Assembly (NCBI GenBank): GCA_036824045.1
Contig: DAITAZ010000005.1
Span: 40,243-104,242, forward strand
Direction: 5' to 3'
Origin: DAITAZ01 sp036824045
GTDB lineage: Bacteria; Pseudomonadota; Gammaproteobacteria; Burkholderiales; Rhodocyclaceae
DNA length: 64,000 nucleotides
The notes under the pieces: generated by a model
Seen by the model: only the letters and a program-made list of their open reading frames with translations
The model's database searches: none
What the model was told of the DNA's origin: nothing
Program-made: the position numbers and the translations under genes
In this document: one piece after another, positions 37,214-45,820 of the stretch
Numbering within the stretch: the first letter of the stretch is position 1
Layout: every line of letters starts with the position of its first letter

Positions 37214-37888
37214 TCAGTGGCTGGAGGGCGCCAGGAAGCCTGCGGTCACGAACGGCACCATCCGGCGAAGAATGGCTTCCTCATCGCCGGCATCCGCAAG
37301 CTGGTAGAACTCGGTCATGCGCATCACGTCCTTGCCGGCCATGACGTAGGCGACCAGGCCGACAAAGAAATACATGCGCCACACCAGTTCCTCTTGCGGC
37401 AGTTCCGGCAGGGCGCGGGCAAAGGCTTGGCGGTAGCGGTCCACGGCGCCCCGGTACTCCTCCGGGAAGAACAGCTCGGCACGGGAGGCCGGGTCGTAAA
37501 ACGCGCGCCCCATGAGCTGCTTGAACACGGCGCCGGAGATGTTGCTCTTGCGGGTGAGCCGCAGGGCGGAACCCAGATAGGCCTCGACGATGGCCTGGAC
37601 GCTCAGGGCTTCGGGGCCCGCCTTTTGTTCCAGCCTGTCCAGGTAATGCAGGCGGCGGGTGCCATCCCCGCCGAGCGCCCGCTCATAGACCGCTTCCATC
37701 AGCTTCTGCTTGCTGCCGAAGTGATAGTTCACCGAGCCCAGCGGCACGCTGGCCAACTGGGCAATGGCGCGCATGGAGGCCGCCGCGAAACCACGCTCGG
37801 TGAAAAGCTGCTCCGCCGCGTTGAGAATGCGTTCGCGGGCAGAAACCGTCTCGTCCGTGGACGATGAACGTTCGACCTCTTCAACCAA
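37214..37888 (-). CDS. TetR family transcriptional regulator
   Basis: The protein has an N-terminal TetR helix-turn-helix: RERILNAAEQLFTERGFAAASM and the recognition part SVPLGSVNYHFGSKQKLMEAV. The C-terminal ligand-binding domain is all helical and contains VFKQLMGRAFYDP. The start is uncertain because no ATG precedes the HTH; I use a TTG at 37888 with a GGGGG upstream, giving 224 residues. An upstream in-frame TTG at 37960 would add 24 residues. It lies upstream of and on the same strand as the acyl-CoA ligase, so it probably represses the fatty-acid genes by binding the palindrome at 37144-37159, with an acyl-CoA as likely inducer. Confidence 0.87.
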   Translation of the reverse strand: MVEEVERSSSTDETVSARERILNAAEQLFTERGFAAASMRAIAQLASVPLGSVNYHFGSKQKLMEAVYERALGGDGTRRLHYLDRLEQKAGPEALSVQAIVEAYLGSALRLTRKSNISGAVFKQLMGRAFYDPASRAELFFPEEYRGAVDRYRQAFARALPELPQEELVWRMYFFVGLVAYVMAGKDVMRMTEFYQLADAGDEEAILRRMVPFVTAGFLAPSSH

Positions 37889-38006
37889 GGCAACCCCCGA
37901 TCTCGGGAGCAAGGACAACAGGACGGGGCATGGCAACCAGCGCGAGTGGGCAGATGCCAAGCATAACCCGGCACTCCCCGCCGCGGCACATGGGCGCGGG
38001 TACGCG

Positions 38007-38849
38007 CTAGCGATGACGCGCGTAGTAGAGGTCCACCACGTCGTCGATGTAGTCTTCCGCCGCCGAAAGGTGGATGCCCAACTCCTCCATGACCAGCGGG
38101 GCCACCGTTGCCCAGTCCGGATTCACCACGTGGCGCTGACGGCAATAGATTTCCGAGGCCATGAGCAGGATCGCCACCATGGTTCTGGCGGCGTTGTTAT
38201 CCAGGCGGGGGAGTTCGTGGTGGAAACGGATGGCATCCGAGATGAAATCCGGCAACCCCCAATGGCGCGCCACCAGGTAGCCGATGACACAGTGGTCCAC
38301 GTGGAAAGCCCGGTCTTCATCCTTGATGCTGACCCACTTCTCCTCGCTCGCCAGGTGCAGGGCAGAGCAGTACTCGGGAAAGCGCTCCATCAGCACGGGC
38401 ACACCACAGTCGTGGAAGATGCCGACCATGTAGGCCTGATCCGGAAAGATGTTGCACACCGCCACCCGCTCCTCGGCGATGGTGGCAGCGAGCTGGGCAA
38501 TCTCGGTCGAGCGGGCCCAGAATCGCTCCAGCACCCGGTGGTCGCCAGAGAACGCCTCCTGCAAGGAGATGGCGCGGATCAGATTGAAGGCGGGCTTGAC
38601 GCCCACCACGCTCAACACCTGCTCCAGGGATTCGAGCCTGCGCTGGGCGTAAGCCCCACTGCGGACCAACCGGAACAGCGCGGCGGTGAGGCCCGCATCC
38701 TGACTGATCAGACGCGCCATCCGGCGAACGGAGAAGTCGTCCTTGAACAACATCTGATGGACCTCCTCCACCACACGGGGCTGCGGTGGAATGCGGATGC
38801 CATGACCGAGGACTTCTTCAACCTGCTGGGGAGTTTGCGGCGCGTTCAC
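38007..38849 (-). CDS. HDOD domain protein
   Basis: The 280-residue protein is a single HDOD domain (about 15-220) with a short C-terminal helical extension. Characteristic parts are PPQPRVVEEVHQML at the N-terminus, the DAGLTAALFRLVRSG helix pair, LEQVLSVVGVKPAFNLI and the degenerate HD-type stretch AYMVGIFHDCGVPVL. HDOD domains resemble HD phosphohydrolases but mostly lack the metal site and act as signalling scaffolds in chemotaxis, motility or competence. The start is a GTG at 38849 with GAGGG in front. It follows glcF on the same strand after 119 bases, with no evident functional link. Confidence 0.88.
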   Translation of the reverse strand: MNAPQTPQQVEEVLGHGIRIPPQPRVVEEVHQMLFKDDFSVRRMARLISQDAGLTAALFRLVRSGAYAQRRLESLEQVLSVVGVKPAFNLIRAISLQEAFSGDHRVLERFWARSTEIAQLAATIAEERVAVCNIFPDQAYMVGIFHDCGVPVLMERFPEYCSALHLASEEKWVSIKDEDRAFHVDHCVIGYLVARHWGLPDFISDAIRFHHELPRLDNNAARTMVAILLMASEIYCRQRHVVNPDWATVAPLVMEELGIHLSAAEDYIDDVVDLYYARHR

Positions 38850-38968
38850 GGTGAACCCTCGAAGAGCGTTGCCCAGTACTACGGCTGGCCCCGGAACCAA
38901 CTTTAGCCGCCGCAGCGCAACGGCAGCGCGGGCCACCCGCAGAACACATCCAATTGTTTTTATTGAGA

Positions 38969-40216
38969 TTATCCTGCCGCCAGAGCCAAACGCCGGTCGA
39001 GCAGCTCCACCCAGTGGCGCACCTCGAGTTCCGTGCCCGCCTGCAGATGGGTGAGGCAACCCACATTGGCCGTGGCAATGGCGGAGGGGGTACCGGCGCA
39101 GAGATGGCCGAGCTTCGCCTCCCGCAGCCGCAGCGCGATGTCCGGCTGGAGCAAAGCGTAGGTGCCCGCCGAGCCGCAACAAAGGTGGGCGTCGGCAACA
39201 GGGGTGAGCTGGTAGCCGGCCGCGGTCAGCAGGGCCTCCACCACGCCCCGGATCTTCAGCCCGTGTTGCAGCGTGCACGGGGCGTGAAAGGCGAGCGATC
39301 CAGCCACGCCGGGGGCCACCTCACCCAGCGCAGCCTTAAGGGCGGCGGCTTCTGCAGCGACGACTTCGCTGACGTCCCGGGTCAGGGCCGACACCCGCTC
39401 CGCCTTGTCCTTGTAAGCAGGGTCATCCCGCAGCAGATGCCCATAGTCCCGGACGAACACGCCACAACCGGAGGCGGTCATGACCAGCGCCTCGGCACCC
39501 GCCTCGATATGGGGCCACCAGGCGTCGATATTGCGGCGGGCCGCCTGACGCCCCCCCTCCTGGTCGTTCAGGTGGAAGCGCACAGCTCCGCAACAGCCAG
39601 CGGCTGGCGCCTCCGCGAGCTCGATCCCCAAGCGGTCCAGCACCCGCGCCGTGGCGGCATTGATGCCCGGAGCCAGCACACTCTGCGCGCAGCCTGCCAG
39701 GGCCAACATGCGCCGGGGCCGGTCGCGGCGCGGCCACACCCCGGCGGGTGCCGCGGCGGCGGGCAGTTTTGCCCTCAAGTGCGCGGGGAGCACCCCCTCG
39801 ACCAGGCGGGCAGCCTGCACCAGGGGCCCAAACACTGCGGGCCGGGGAACAATTTCGCCCAGGGCGGCCCGGGTGACCCGTTCCACAAGCGGCCGCGCCA
39901 CCTGGCGTGCCACTTCGGCCCGCCCGATATCCAGCAAGCGGGCGTACTCCACCCCGGAGGGGCACGTGGTTTCGCAAGCCCGACAGGTCAGGCAACGGTC
40001 CAGGTGCAGCTGCGTGCTGGCCGTGGGCCGGGCCCCCTCCAGCACCTGTTTGATGAGGTAGATTCGCCCCCGGGGGCCATCCAGTTCATCACCCAGCAAC
40101 TGGTACGTGGGGCAGGTGGCGGTGCAGAAGCCGCAATGGACGCAGCGGCGCAGGATGGCGTCGGCCTCACGGCCCTCGGGGGTATCGCGGAAGGAATCGG
40201 CTAGCTGGGTCTGCAC
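38969..40216 (-). CDS. glcF: Glycolate oxidase iron-sulfur subunit GlcF
   Basis: GlcF passes electrons from the flavin subunits of glycolate oxidase to the respiratory chain at the inner membrane. The 415-residue protein has two [4Fe-4S] motifs, CVHCGFCTATCP near residues 25-36 and CLTCRACETTCP near 75-86, followed by two cysteine-rich CCG domains, GCCGAVRFH and CCGSAGTYA. The start is a GTG with GGAAG upstream. It follows glcE after 99 bases that can fold into a hairpin, so its expression may be tuned relative to glcDE. The gene order glcD-glcE-glcF is typical. Confidence 0.95.
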   Translation of the reverse strand: MQTQLADSFRDTPEGREADAILRRCVHCGFCTATCPTYQLLGDELDGPRGRIYLIKQVLEGARPTASTQLHLDRCLTCRACETTCPSGVEYARLLDIGRAEVARQVARPLVERVTRAALGEIVPRPAVFGPLVQAARLVEGVLPAHLRAKLPAAAAPAGVWPRRDRPRRMLALAGCAQSVLAPGINAATARVLDRLGIELAEAPAAGCCGAVRFHLNDQEGGRQAARRNIDAWWPHIEAGAEALVMTASGCGVFVRDYGHLLRDDPAYKDKAERVSALTRDVSEVVAAEAAALKAALGEVAPGVAGSLAFHAPCTLQHGLKIRGVVEALLTAAGYQLTPVADAHLCCGSAGTYALLQPDIALRLREAKLGHLCAGTPSAIATANVGCLTHLQAGTELEVRHWVELLDRRLALAAG

Positions 40217-40250
40217 GGTTGGGCAACTTCCTTATCGAGGCGCGGATGAT

Positions 40251-40301
40251 GCCTCCGCCGGGGACGGCAGGCAGTTGGGGGATTCCCGTCCCGTCGGAGG
40301 C
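40251..40301 (-). repeat. Interrupted hairpin in the glcE-glcF gap
   Basis: Two nested inverted pairs are present: GCCTCCG with CGGAGGC (40251-40257 and 40295-40301) and GGGACGG with CCGTCCC (40261-40267 and 40286-40292), separated by a small internal loop. The structure fills most of the 99-base gap between glcE and glcF. It could protect the upstream mRNA or reduce read-through into glcF. Confidence 0.5.
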
Positions 40302-40315
40302 GCTACGCGAATCCC

Positions 40316-41374
40316 TCAGGCCGGAACATCCCGGCTGGCAAATACGCCCGCCGGATCGAGCGCCGCCTTCACTCGGTGCTGCAAGGCAGCCAGCGCGCCG
40401 AGCGCAGGCTGAAACCGCGCAACGGAAGGCTCGCCGCCCCGGAATAACGTGGCATGCCCCCCAGCCGCTTGCGCCGCGACGCGCACGTGATCGGCGCTCG
40501 CTTCGGTGCGCAGCCAGCGCAGCCCGCCACTCCATTCGATCAACCCCGCGCCTGGCAAGCCCAGGGCAGGCGTAGTGCCCGGCACGGCGAGCCGCCACAG
40601 GGGCTGCGAACCGGCAAAAAAGGCATGCTGGTGCTCGCGCAGGGTTCGCCAGAAGTCGGCCGCTTCGGCCGGGTCTAACTCCTGCCCACCCAGACGCTGC
40701 CGGGCAGCGCGCACGGCGGCAGCCGCACCGGAAAGACGCAGGGTGCACTGGCCGTCACACCACGCCGTGGCGCTGATGGGCAAAGGCTCACCCGCCCACT
40801 GGTTGGCGCGGGCGATGAAGGTGGCCTCGTCCATCCACCCACGCACACTGGTTTCCGCCATCGGGCGGGGTAGCACTTTGAGCGAGACTTCCAGGAGCAG
40901 CCCGAGCGTCCCCAGAGAGCCTGCCATGAGGCGGGAAACGTCGTAACCGGCGACGTTTTTCATCACTTGGCCACCAAAACGCAGTGCCTCGCCCTGGCCA
41001 TCCACCATCTTGACGCCAAGCACGAAGTCCCGAACCGCTCCGGCCGCCAGGCGGCGCGGCCCCGACAGCCCCGCCGCCACACACCCGCCCACCGTGGCGC
41101 CCGCGCCGAAATGGGGAGGCTCGAAGGCAAGCATCTGACGCTCCTCAGCCAGCACCGCCTCCAGTTCGGCAAGTGGCGTCCCGGCGCGGGCGGTGACCAC
41201 CAGCTCCGTAGGCTCGTAGCTGACGATGCCCGAATGCGTGCCCGTGTGCAGCACCTCGCCGGAACGCCAGGAGCCATAGAAGTCCTTGCTCCCGCCCCCC
41301 ACAATGCGCAAAGGCGTCCGGGCGGCTATGGCCGCGCGGACGCCCTCCACCAGGAATTCAGTCTGATCGCTCAT
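40316..41374 (-). CDS. glcE: Glycolate oxidase FAD-binding subunit GlcE
   Basis: The 352-residue protein is a smaller FAD-domain protein that pairs with GlcD. The PP-loop type FAD motif is visible as RIVGGGSKDFYG near residue 22 and the second part as FGAGATVGGCVAAGLSGPRR near 88-107, followed by MKNVAGYDVSRLMAGSLGTLG. The length and lack of a C-terminal oxidase domain fit GlcE. The ATG at 41374 overlaps the stop of the upstream small membrane-protein gene (ATGA). An upstream-extended frame to 41908 is shadow sequence. Confidence 0.94.
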   Translation of the reverse strand: MSDQTEFLVEGVRAAIAARTPLRIVGGGSKDFYGSWRSGEVLHTGTHSGIVSYEPTELVVTARAGTPLAELEAVLAEERQMLAFEPPHFGAGATVGGCVAAGLSGPRRLAAGAVRDFVLGVKMVDGQGEALRFGGQVMKNVAGYDVSRLMAGSLGTLGLLLEVSLKVLPRPMAETSVRGWMDEATFIARANQWAGEPLPISATAWCDGQCTLRLSGAAAAVRAARQRLGGQELDPAEAADFWRTLREHQHAFFAGSQPLWRLAVPGTTPALGLPGAGLIEWSGGLRWLRTEASADHVRVAAQAAGGHATLFRGGEPSVARFQPALGALAALQHRVKAALDPAGVFASRDVPA

Positions 41375-41601
41375 CTGTTCTGTCGGGATCGTGATCGGGA
41401 ACCGGGATACCCACCCACCCGCCGCGCAGATCCGGCGCGCGTCACCTCCGGCGGAGGCGGAGCCACCTGCTCGATCAGATGATCCTGCCAGTGCTGGTCG
41501 CGGGACGCCATCAGCGACCGCCAGGCACCAAACAGCGCCAGCAGGGGCACAACCCACATCAGCATGCGCAGCACCACGTCGGGAAGAATCTGGGCAGCCA
41601 T
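41371..41601 (-). CDS. Small membrane protein inserted between glcD and glcE
   Basis: The 76-residue product begins MAAQILPDVVLRMLMW, has one membrane helix (about 9-27) and a cytoplasmic tail that is Pro-, Arg- and Ser-rich. The frame fits exactly into the operon: it starts 2 bases after the glcD stop and its own stop overlaps the glcE ATG (ATGA). This exact packing is strong evidence that it is translated. I do not recognise the family. A role in tethering the soluble glycolate oxidase to the inner membrane would fit, but this is inferred from position and topology. Confidence 0.7.
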   Translation of the reverse strand: MAAQILPDVVLRMLMWVVPLLALFGAWRSLMASRDQHWQDHLIEQVAPPPPEVTRAGSARRVGGYPGSRSRSRQNR

Positions 41602-41603
41602 CG

Positions 41604-43115
41604 TCAGAACCTCGGCAAATCAGGGTGGGCAACCTGGCCCGCATGTACATGCATGCGGCCAAACTCGGCACAGCGATGCAATGTTGGCACCGCCTTGCCG
41701 GGGTTGAGCAGGCCGGGCGGATCAAAGGCGCGCCGCACCCGATGGAAGGCGAGCAACTCGTGGGTAGCGAATTGGTCACACATGGAATTGATTTTCTCGA
41801 ACCCCACGCCGTGCTCGCCGGTGATGGTTCCGCCAAACTCCACCGAGAGGCGCAGGATCTCCGCACCAAAGGCCTCCGTCCGCTCCAGTTCGCCGGGACG
41901 ATTGGCATCGTACAGAATCAGCGGGTGGAGATTGCCGTCGCCGGCATGAAAGACATTGATGCACCGCAGGCCGTATTTCTGCTCCAACCCGGCAATCGCG
42001 GTCAGCATGTCACCCAGGCGCTTGCGCGGGATGGTGCCATCCATGCAGTAATAGTCGGGGGAGATGCGCCCTGCGGCGGGAAAGGCCGCCTTGCGCCCGG
42101 CCCAGAAGCGCAGCCGCTCCGCCTCGTCCCGGGAAACCCGCACTTCGGTGGCGCCCGCATCCGTCAACACCGCACGGACACGGTCGATCTCTTCCGCCAC
42201 CTCTTCCGGTGTGCCATCCGACTCGCACAGGAGGATCGCCTGGGCATCCAGGGGGTAACCTGCGCGCACGAACTCTTCCACCGCAGCAGTCGCAGGCTGG
42301 TCCATCATTTCCAGCCCCGCAGGGATGATTCCGGCCCCGATGATGCTGGCCACCGCGTTGCCGGCCTTGACCACATCATCGAACGCGGCCAGCACGCACT
42401 GGGCGATCTGGGGTTTGGGGGTGAGTTTGACGGTCACTTCCGTGACCACGCCCAGCAAGCCTTCGGAACCGATGAAGAGCGCCAGCAGGTCGTAGCCCGG
42501 TGCGTCGGGCGCAAGGCTGCCCAGTTCCACGATCTCGCCGTCGATGGTCGCCACCCGCACCTTGAGCACGTTGTGCACGGTCAGCCCATACTTGAGGCAA
42601 TGGACGCCACCGGAGTTTTCGGCCACGTTGCCCCCGATGGTGCAGGCGATCTGCGAACTGGGGTCTGGCGCGTAGTACAACCCGTGAGGTGCCACCGCTT
42701 CCGAGATGGCCGCATTGCGCACACCTGGCTGCACCACGGCAACCCGGGCCAATGGATCGATGCGCAGGATTTTTTTGAACCGGGCCAGGGAAAGCACCAC
42801 CCCATGCCGATGCGGCAGCGCGCCGCCGGACAATCCCGTCCCGGCGCCACGGGCCACCACCGGCACGTGGCGCGAACGGCAGATTTTGAGTACGGCGAGC
42901 ACCTGGGCTTCCGTCTCCGGAAGCGCCACGGCCAGGGGCAATTCCCGATACGCCGAGAGGCCGTCACATTCGTAGGGCCGAAGGTCTTCCTCGCCACTCA
43001 GCAGACAGTTGGCCGGCAGGGCTTCGGCCAAGGCATGCAGCAAACCGTCGCGATCCACCTGGGAGAAATCTGTCTCCCCTGTGCCCGGAGGTGCCGACTC
43101 TTCCAGCGTTTTCAT
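41604..43115 (-). CDS. glcD: Glycolate oxidase subunit GlcD (FAD-linked)
   Basis: GlcD is the catalytic flavoprotein that oxidises glycolate (and D-lactate to some extent) to glyoxylate. The 503-residue protein has the PCMH-type FAD domain with VVARGAGTGLSGGALP and the second motif TIGGNVAENSGGVHCLKYG, and the C-terminal FAD-oxidase domain with INVFHAGDGNLHPLIL and the conserved GTITGEHGVG. The ATG follows directly after a spacer with no other gene. It is first in glcD-orf-glcE-glcF. The C-terminal tail after PGKAVPT is about 25 residues. Confidence 0.97.
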   Translation of the reverse strand: MKTLEESAPPGTGETDFSQVDRDGLLHALAEALPANCLLSGEEDLRPYECDGLSAYRELPLAVALPETEAQVLAVLKICRSRHVPVVARGAGTGLSGGALPHRHGVVLSLARFKKILRIDPLARVAVVQPGVRNAAISEAVAPHGLYYAPDPSSQIACTIGGNVAENSGGVHCLKYGLTVHNVLKVRVATIDGEIVELGSLAPDAPGYDLLALFIGSEGLLGVVTEVTVKLTPKPQIAQCVLAAFDDVVKAGNAVASIIGAGIIPAGLEMMDQPATAAVEEFVRAGYPLDAQAILLCESDGTPEEVAEEIDRVRAVLTDAGATEVRVSRDEAERLRFWAGRKAAFPAAGRISPDYYCMDGTIPRKRLGDMLTAIAGLEQKYGLRCINVFHAGDGNLHPLILYDANRPGELERTEAFGAEILRLSVEFGGTITGEHGVGFEKINSMCDQFATHELLAFHRVRRAFDPPGLLNPGKAVPTLHRCAEFGRMHVHAGQVAHPDLPRF

Positions 43116-43281
43116 CGCCCCGCCTCTTTACTGTCGCTGTAAGGAGACAGATTAGCAAGTGTAAAGAATTCCGGCAATCCGGGTTTACAGTGTCGGACGA
43201 ACTCTTATTTCGCACTTCCGTCAAGTAGAAGTGTCACGGCGAACAGCCGGGTTTCCGAGGATACGCCACCCAAAAAAAGAG

Positions 43282-43317
43282 AAAGCCCCGAAGGGCGATG
43301 ACCCATCGGGGCTTTTT
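43282..43317. terminator. Bidirectional terminator after actP
   Basis: Arms AAAGCCCCGA and TCGGGGCTTT enclose a 14-base loop. The minus strand continues into CTCTTTTTTT and the plus strand into TTTTT-like bases, so it can end transcription in either direction. It lies 45-80 bases beyond the actP stop. Confidence 0.85.
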
Positions 43318-43321
43318 GCTG

Positions 43322-43348
43322 CTCCGCAGCCGGAAACCGGCTGCGGAG
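43322..43348. terminator. Second perfect hairpin directly after actP
   Basis: Perfect 12-bp arms CTCCGCAGCCGG/CCGGCTGCGGAG flank a 3-base AAA loop (TTT on the minus strand), 15 bases beyond the actP stop and just before the T-tract terminator. The very tight loop and GC-rich stem would make a strong mRNA 3' end. Confidence 0.65.
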
Positions 43349-43362
43349 TCGGCATGCCTTGC

Positions 43363-45111
43363 TTAGTGGCCGGAAGCGCCAGCGGCACCCACACCGGTCT
43401 CGGACCGGACTTCCTGCATCACGTAACCAGCCTTGTCTTCCTCGGCACGGCGGCTGCCGTCGATGAGGGACACGACATAGATGGTCAGGAAGGCCAGGGG
43501 CATCGAGAAGATGGCCGGCGAGGAGTACGGGAAGATGGCTTCCTTGTTGCCCAGCACCTTCACCCACACGGCGTCGGAGATCACCGTCAGGCCCACGGCG
43601 GCGATCAGGCCGACGAAGCCGCCGATGGTGGCGCCACGGGTGGTGCAACCCTTCCACAGCACGGACATGAACAGCACCGGGAAGTTGGCGGAACAGGCGA
43701 TGGCGAAGGCCAGCATCACCATGTAAGCCACGTTCTCCTTCTCGAAGGCGATACCCAGCACCACAGCCAGGATACCCAGCGCGATGGTGGTCATCTTGGA
43801 CACACGCAGTTCGTCTTCCGACGTTGCCTGGCCCTTCTTGAACACCGTGGCGTACAGGTCGTGGGACACCGCCGAAGCGCCGGACAGCGTCAGGCCGGCC
43901 ACCACCGCCAGAATCGTGGCGAAGGCCACCGCGGAGATGAAGCCCAGGAACACGTTGCCGCCGACCGCATTGGCCAGGTGGATAGCCGCCATGTTGCCGC
44001 CGCCCTTCAGACCGCCCTTGACCGGGTCCAGGAACTCGGGGTTGGTCGCCACCAGCACGATCGCGCCGAAGCCGATGATGAAGGTCAGGATGTAGAAGTA
44101 GCCGATCCAGGTGGTCGCCCAAGCCACGGACTTGCGAGCTTCCTTGGCGCTGGGCACCGTGAAGAAGCGCATCAGGATGTGGGGCAGACCAGCGGTACCG
44201 AACATCAGGGCCATACCGACCGAGATGGCGGAGACGGGGTCCTTGATCAGACCACCGGGGGCCATGATGGAACCACCCTTGGCAGCGGCCAGCGTCGCCA
44301 CATCCACGCCCTTGGCAGCGGCGTCAGCCACCAGCTTCGGATCCTTGGCAGCCAGACCGGTCTTGACTTCAACCGCCTTGGCGAACAGGGCTTCCGGGCT
44401 GAAACCGAACTGATACAGCACGGCCAGGGCCATGAAGGTTGCGCCGGAGAGCAGCATGACGGCCTTGATGATCTGCACCCAGGTGGTGGCGGTCATGCCA
44501 CCGAAGAGCACGTACATCATCATCAGCACGCCCACCAGCACCACGGCGTAGGTGTACTCCAGGCCGAACAGGATCTTGATCAGCTGACCGGCACCCACCA
44601 TCTGGGCAATCATGTAGAAGGCCACCACCACCAGGGAGCCCGTGGCCGCGAAGGAGCGGATCGGGGTCTGGCCGAAGCGGTAGGCCGCTACGTCGGCGAA
44701 GGTGAACTTGCCCAGGTTACGCAGGCGTTCCGCCATCAGGAAAGTGATGACGGGCCAGCCCACCAACCAGCCGATGGAGAAGATCAGGCCATCGAAGCCG
44801 TTGGCGAACACCAGACCGGAAATACCCAGGAAGGACGCGGCGGACATGTAGTCGCCGGCAATCGCCAGGCCGTTCTGGAAACCCGTGATGCCGCCACCCG
44901 CAGTGTAGAAGTCCGCCGCGGACTTGGTCTTGGCGGCGGCCCACTTGGTGATGCCCAGGGTAAAGGCCACGAAGGCGCCGAACATCGCAATGGCGGTCCA
45001 GTTGGTCGCCTGCTTCTCGGTCGCCCCGGCGTCCGGGCCCGCGGCCACTGCCAGTCCGGCAACGGCCAGGGCCGCCAGAGCGGCTAGAACATGCTTGGAA
45101 CCGAATTTCAC
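43363..45111 (-). CDS. actP: Cation/acetate symporter ActP
   Basis: ActP is a sodium:solute symporter family permease that takes up acetate and, in E. coli, glycolate. The 582-residue protein has a signal-like first helix with AVAAGPDAGA, then thirteen further membrane helices. It contains FYTAGGGITGFQNGLAIAGDYMSAASFLG (given here in parts), the family signature at helix 1-2, and the long MTATTWVQIIKA segment. A lysine-rich insert (GLAAKDPKLVADAAAKG) lies between helices and is larger than in E. coli ActP. It overlaps the DUF485 gene by 4 bases. Glycolate genes lie next door, so glycolate uptake is possible. Confidence 0.95.
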   Translation of the reverse strand: MKFGSKHVLAALAALAVAGLAVAAGPDAGATEKQATNWTAIAMFGAFVAFTLGITKWAAAKTKSAADFYTAGGGITGFQNGLAIAGDYMSAASFLGISGLVFANGFDGLIFSIGWLVGWPVITFLMAERLRNLGKFTFADVAAYRFGQTPIRSFAATGSLVVVAFYMIAQMVGAGQLIKILFGLEYTYAVVLVGVLMMMYVLFGGMTATTWVQIIKAVMLLSGATFMALAVLYQFGFSPEALFAKAVEVKTGLAAKDPKLVADAAAKGVDVATLAAAKGGSIMAPGGLIKDPVSAISVGMALMFGTAGLPHILMRFFTVPSAKEARKSVAWATTWIGYFYILTFIIGFGAIVLVATNPEFLDPVKGGLKGGGNMAAIHLANAVGGNVFLGFISAVAFATILAVVAGLTLSGASAVSHDLYATVFKKGQATSEDELRVSKMTTIALGILAVVLGIAFEKENVAYMVMLAFAIACSANFPVLFMSVLWKGCTTRGATIGGFVGLIAAVGLTVISDAVWVKVLGNKEAIFPYSSPAIFSMPLAFLTIYVVSLIDGSRRAEEDKAGYVMQEVRSETGVGAAGASGH

Positions 45112-45419
45112 TTGCGGGCCTCCTTGATGATTTCTTCGGTCTCGGTGTCGAACTCGCTGTTCGCCCGGCGGACGTAGATGGTCGTCAGCACGATGGTGAA
45201 CAGAATCACCCCGAGGCCCATCGGGATGCCGATGGACATGACACCGCCAGCGGCAACCTTGGTCGCCAGGAACTCCTTGTTGAAGGCAATCAGGAGAATG
45301 TAGCCGTAGTAGGCCACAAACATCAGGACCGTCATCAGGAACGCGTAAGAATTACGCTTCGATTTCAGCGCGTGGTATTTCGGATTTTTGATAATCCGCG
45401 CATATAGCTCTTCAGCCAC
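45108..45419 (-). CDS. yjcH: DUF485 membrane protein (YjcH), partner of ActP
   Basis: The 103-residue protein has two membrane helices (about 22-45 and 60-82), the N-terminal NPKYHALKSKRNSYAF motif and the C-terminal TIYVRRANSEFDT, as in YjcH proteins encoded directly upstream of acetate permeases. Its function is unknown but it is expected to assist ActP. The start is a GTG at 45419, preceded by GAGGAGGGG. Its stop overlaps the actP ATG (ATGA). Confidence 0.93.
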   Translation of the reverse strand: MAEELYARIIKNPKYHALKSKRNSYAFLMTVLMFVAYYGYILLIAFNKEFLATKVAAGGVMSIGIPMGLGVILFTIVLTTIYVRRANSEFDTETEEIIKEARK

Positions 45420-45820
45420 TAATCACCCCTCCTCTCATAAACACAGGATGCGAAAACCGCGTTGTGCCGGGGCAATGTACGGGGGCTCGCTTACAGGTAA
45501 CTTACGAAGCCCAAGCCAGCCCGACGGCCAGGATTGCGGTAAACCCTGATGCCTAAAGGCGTTTGCGGCGTTGCACAATATGACTAAGGTCAGGTTTCAC
45601 GCACGCTTTGGGTGTGCCGAACGTCAGGTCAGACAGCCTCCAGCCTTGATCTGGGACAAAATTCCTACGCCAGACCGGGCGCCTCTGGAAACAACACCCA
45701 CTCGCCCACGCAGACCTCGGATTTTTGCCATGCACCATGGCGCCGGATGGCGCAGAATGCGGGCTTGCCGTCCAGGGGAAACGTTGGCTGCGGCAAAGAC
45801 ATGGGGAAGGGACCGTGATA
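45420..45820. other. Divergent intergenic region between yjcH-actP and the IclR gene
   Basis: These 401 bases contain no gene I can support, although several short open frames cross it. The yjcH ribosome site is at about 45427-45435. I do not see a clear -35/-10 pair or a sigma-54 element for yjcH-actP, nor for the IclR gene. Because the genes are divergent, an IclR operator would be expected here. Confidence 0.45.

Noticed and set aside
37861..37876. GAACGTTC inside the TetR coding region as a second operator
   Set aside because: It is only an 8-bp palindrome without the central bases of the full site and lies in coding sequence.
45420..45820. Possible sigma-54 promoter for yjcH-actP
   Set aside because: Several TGG...GC combinations exist on the minus strand, but none has the right spacing.
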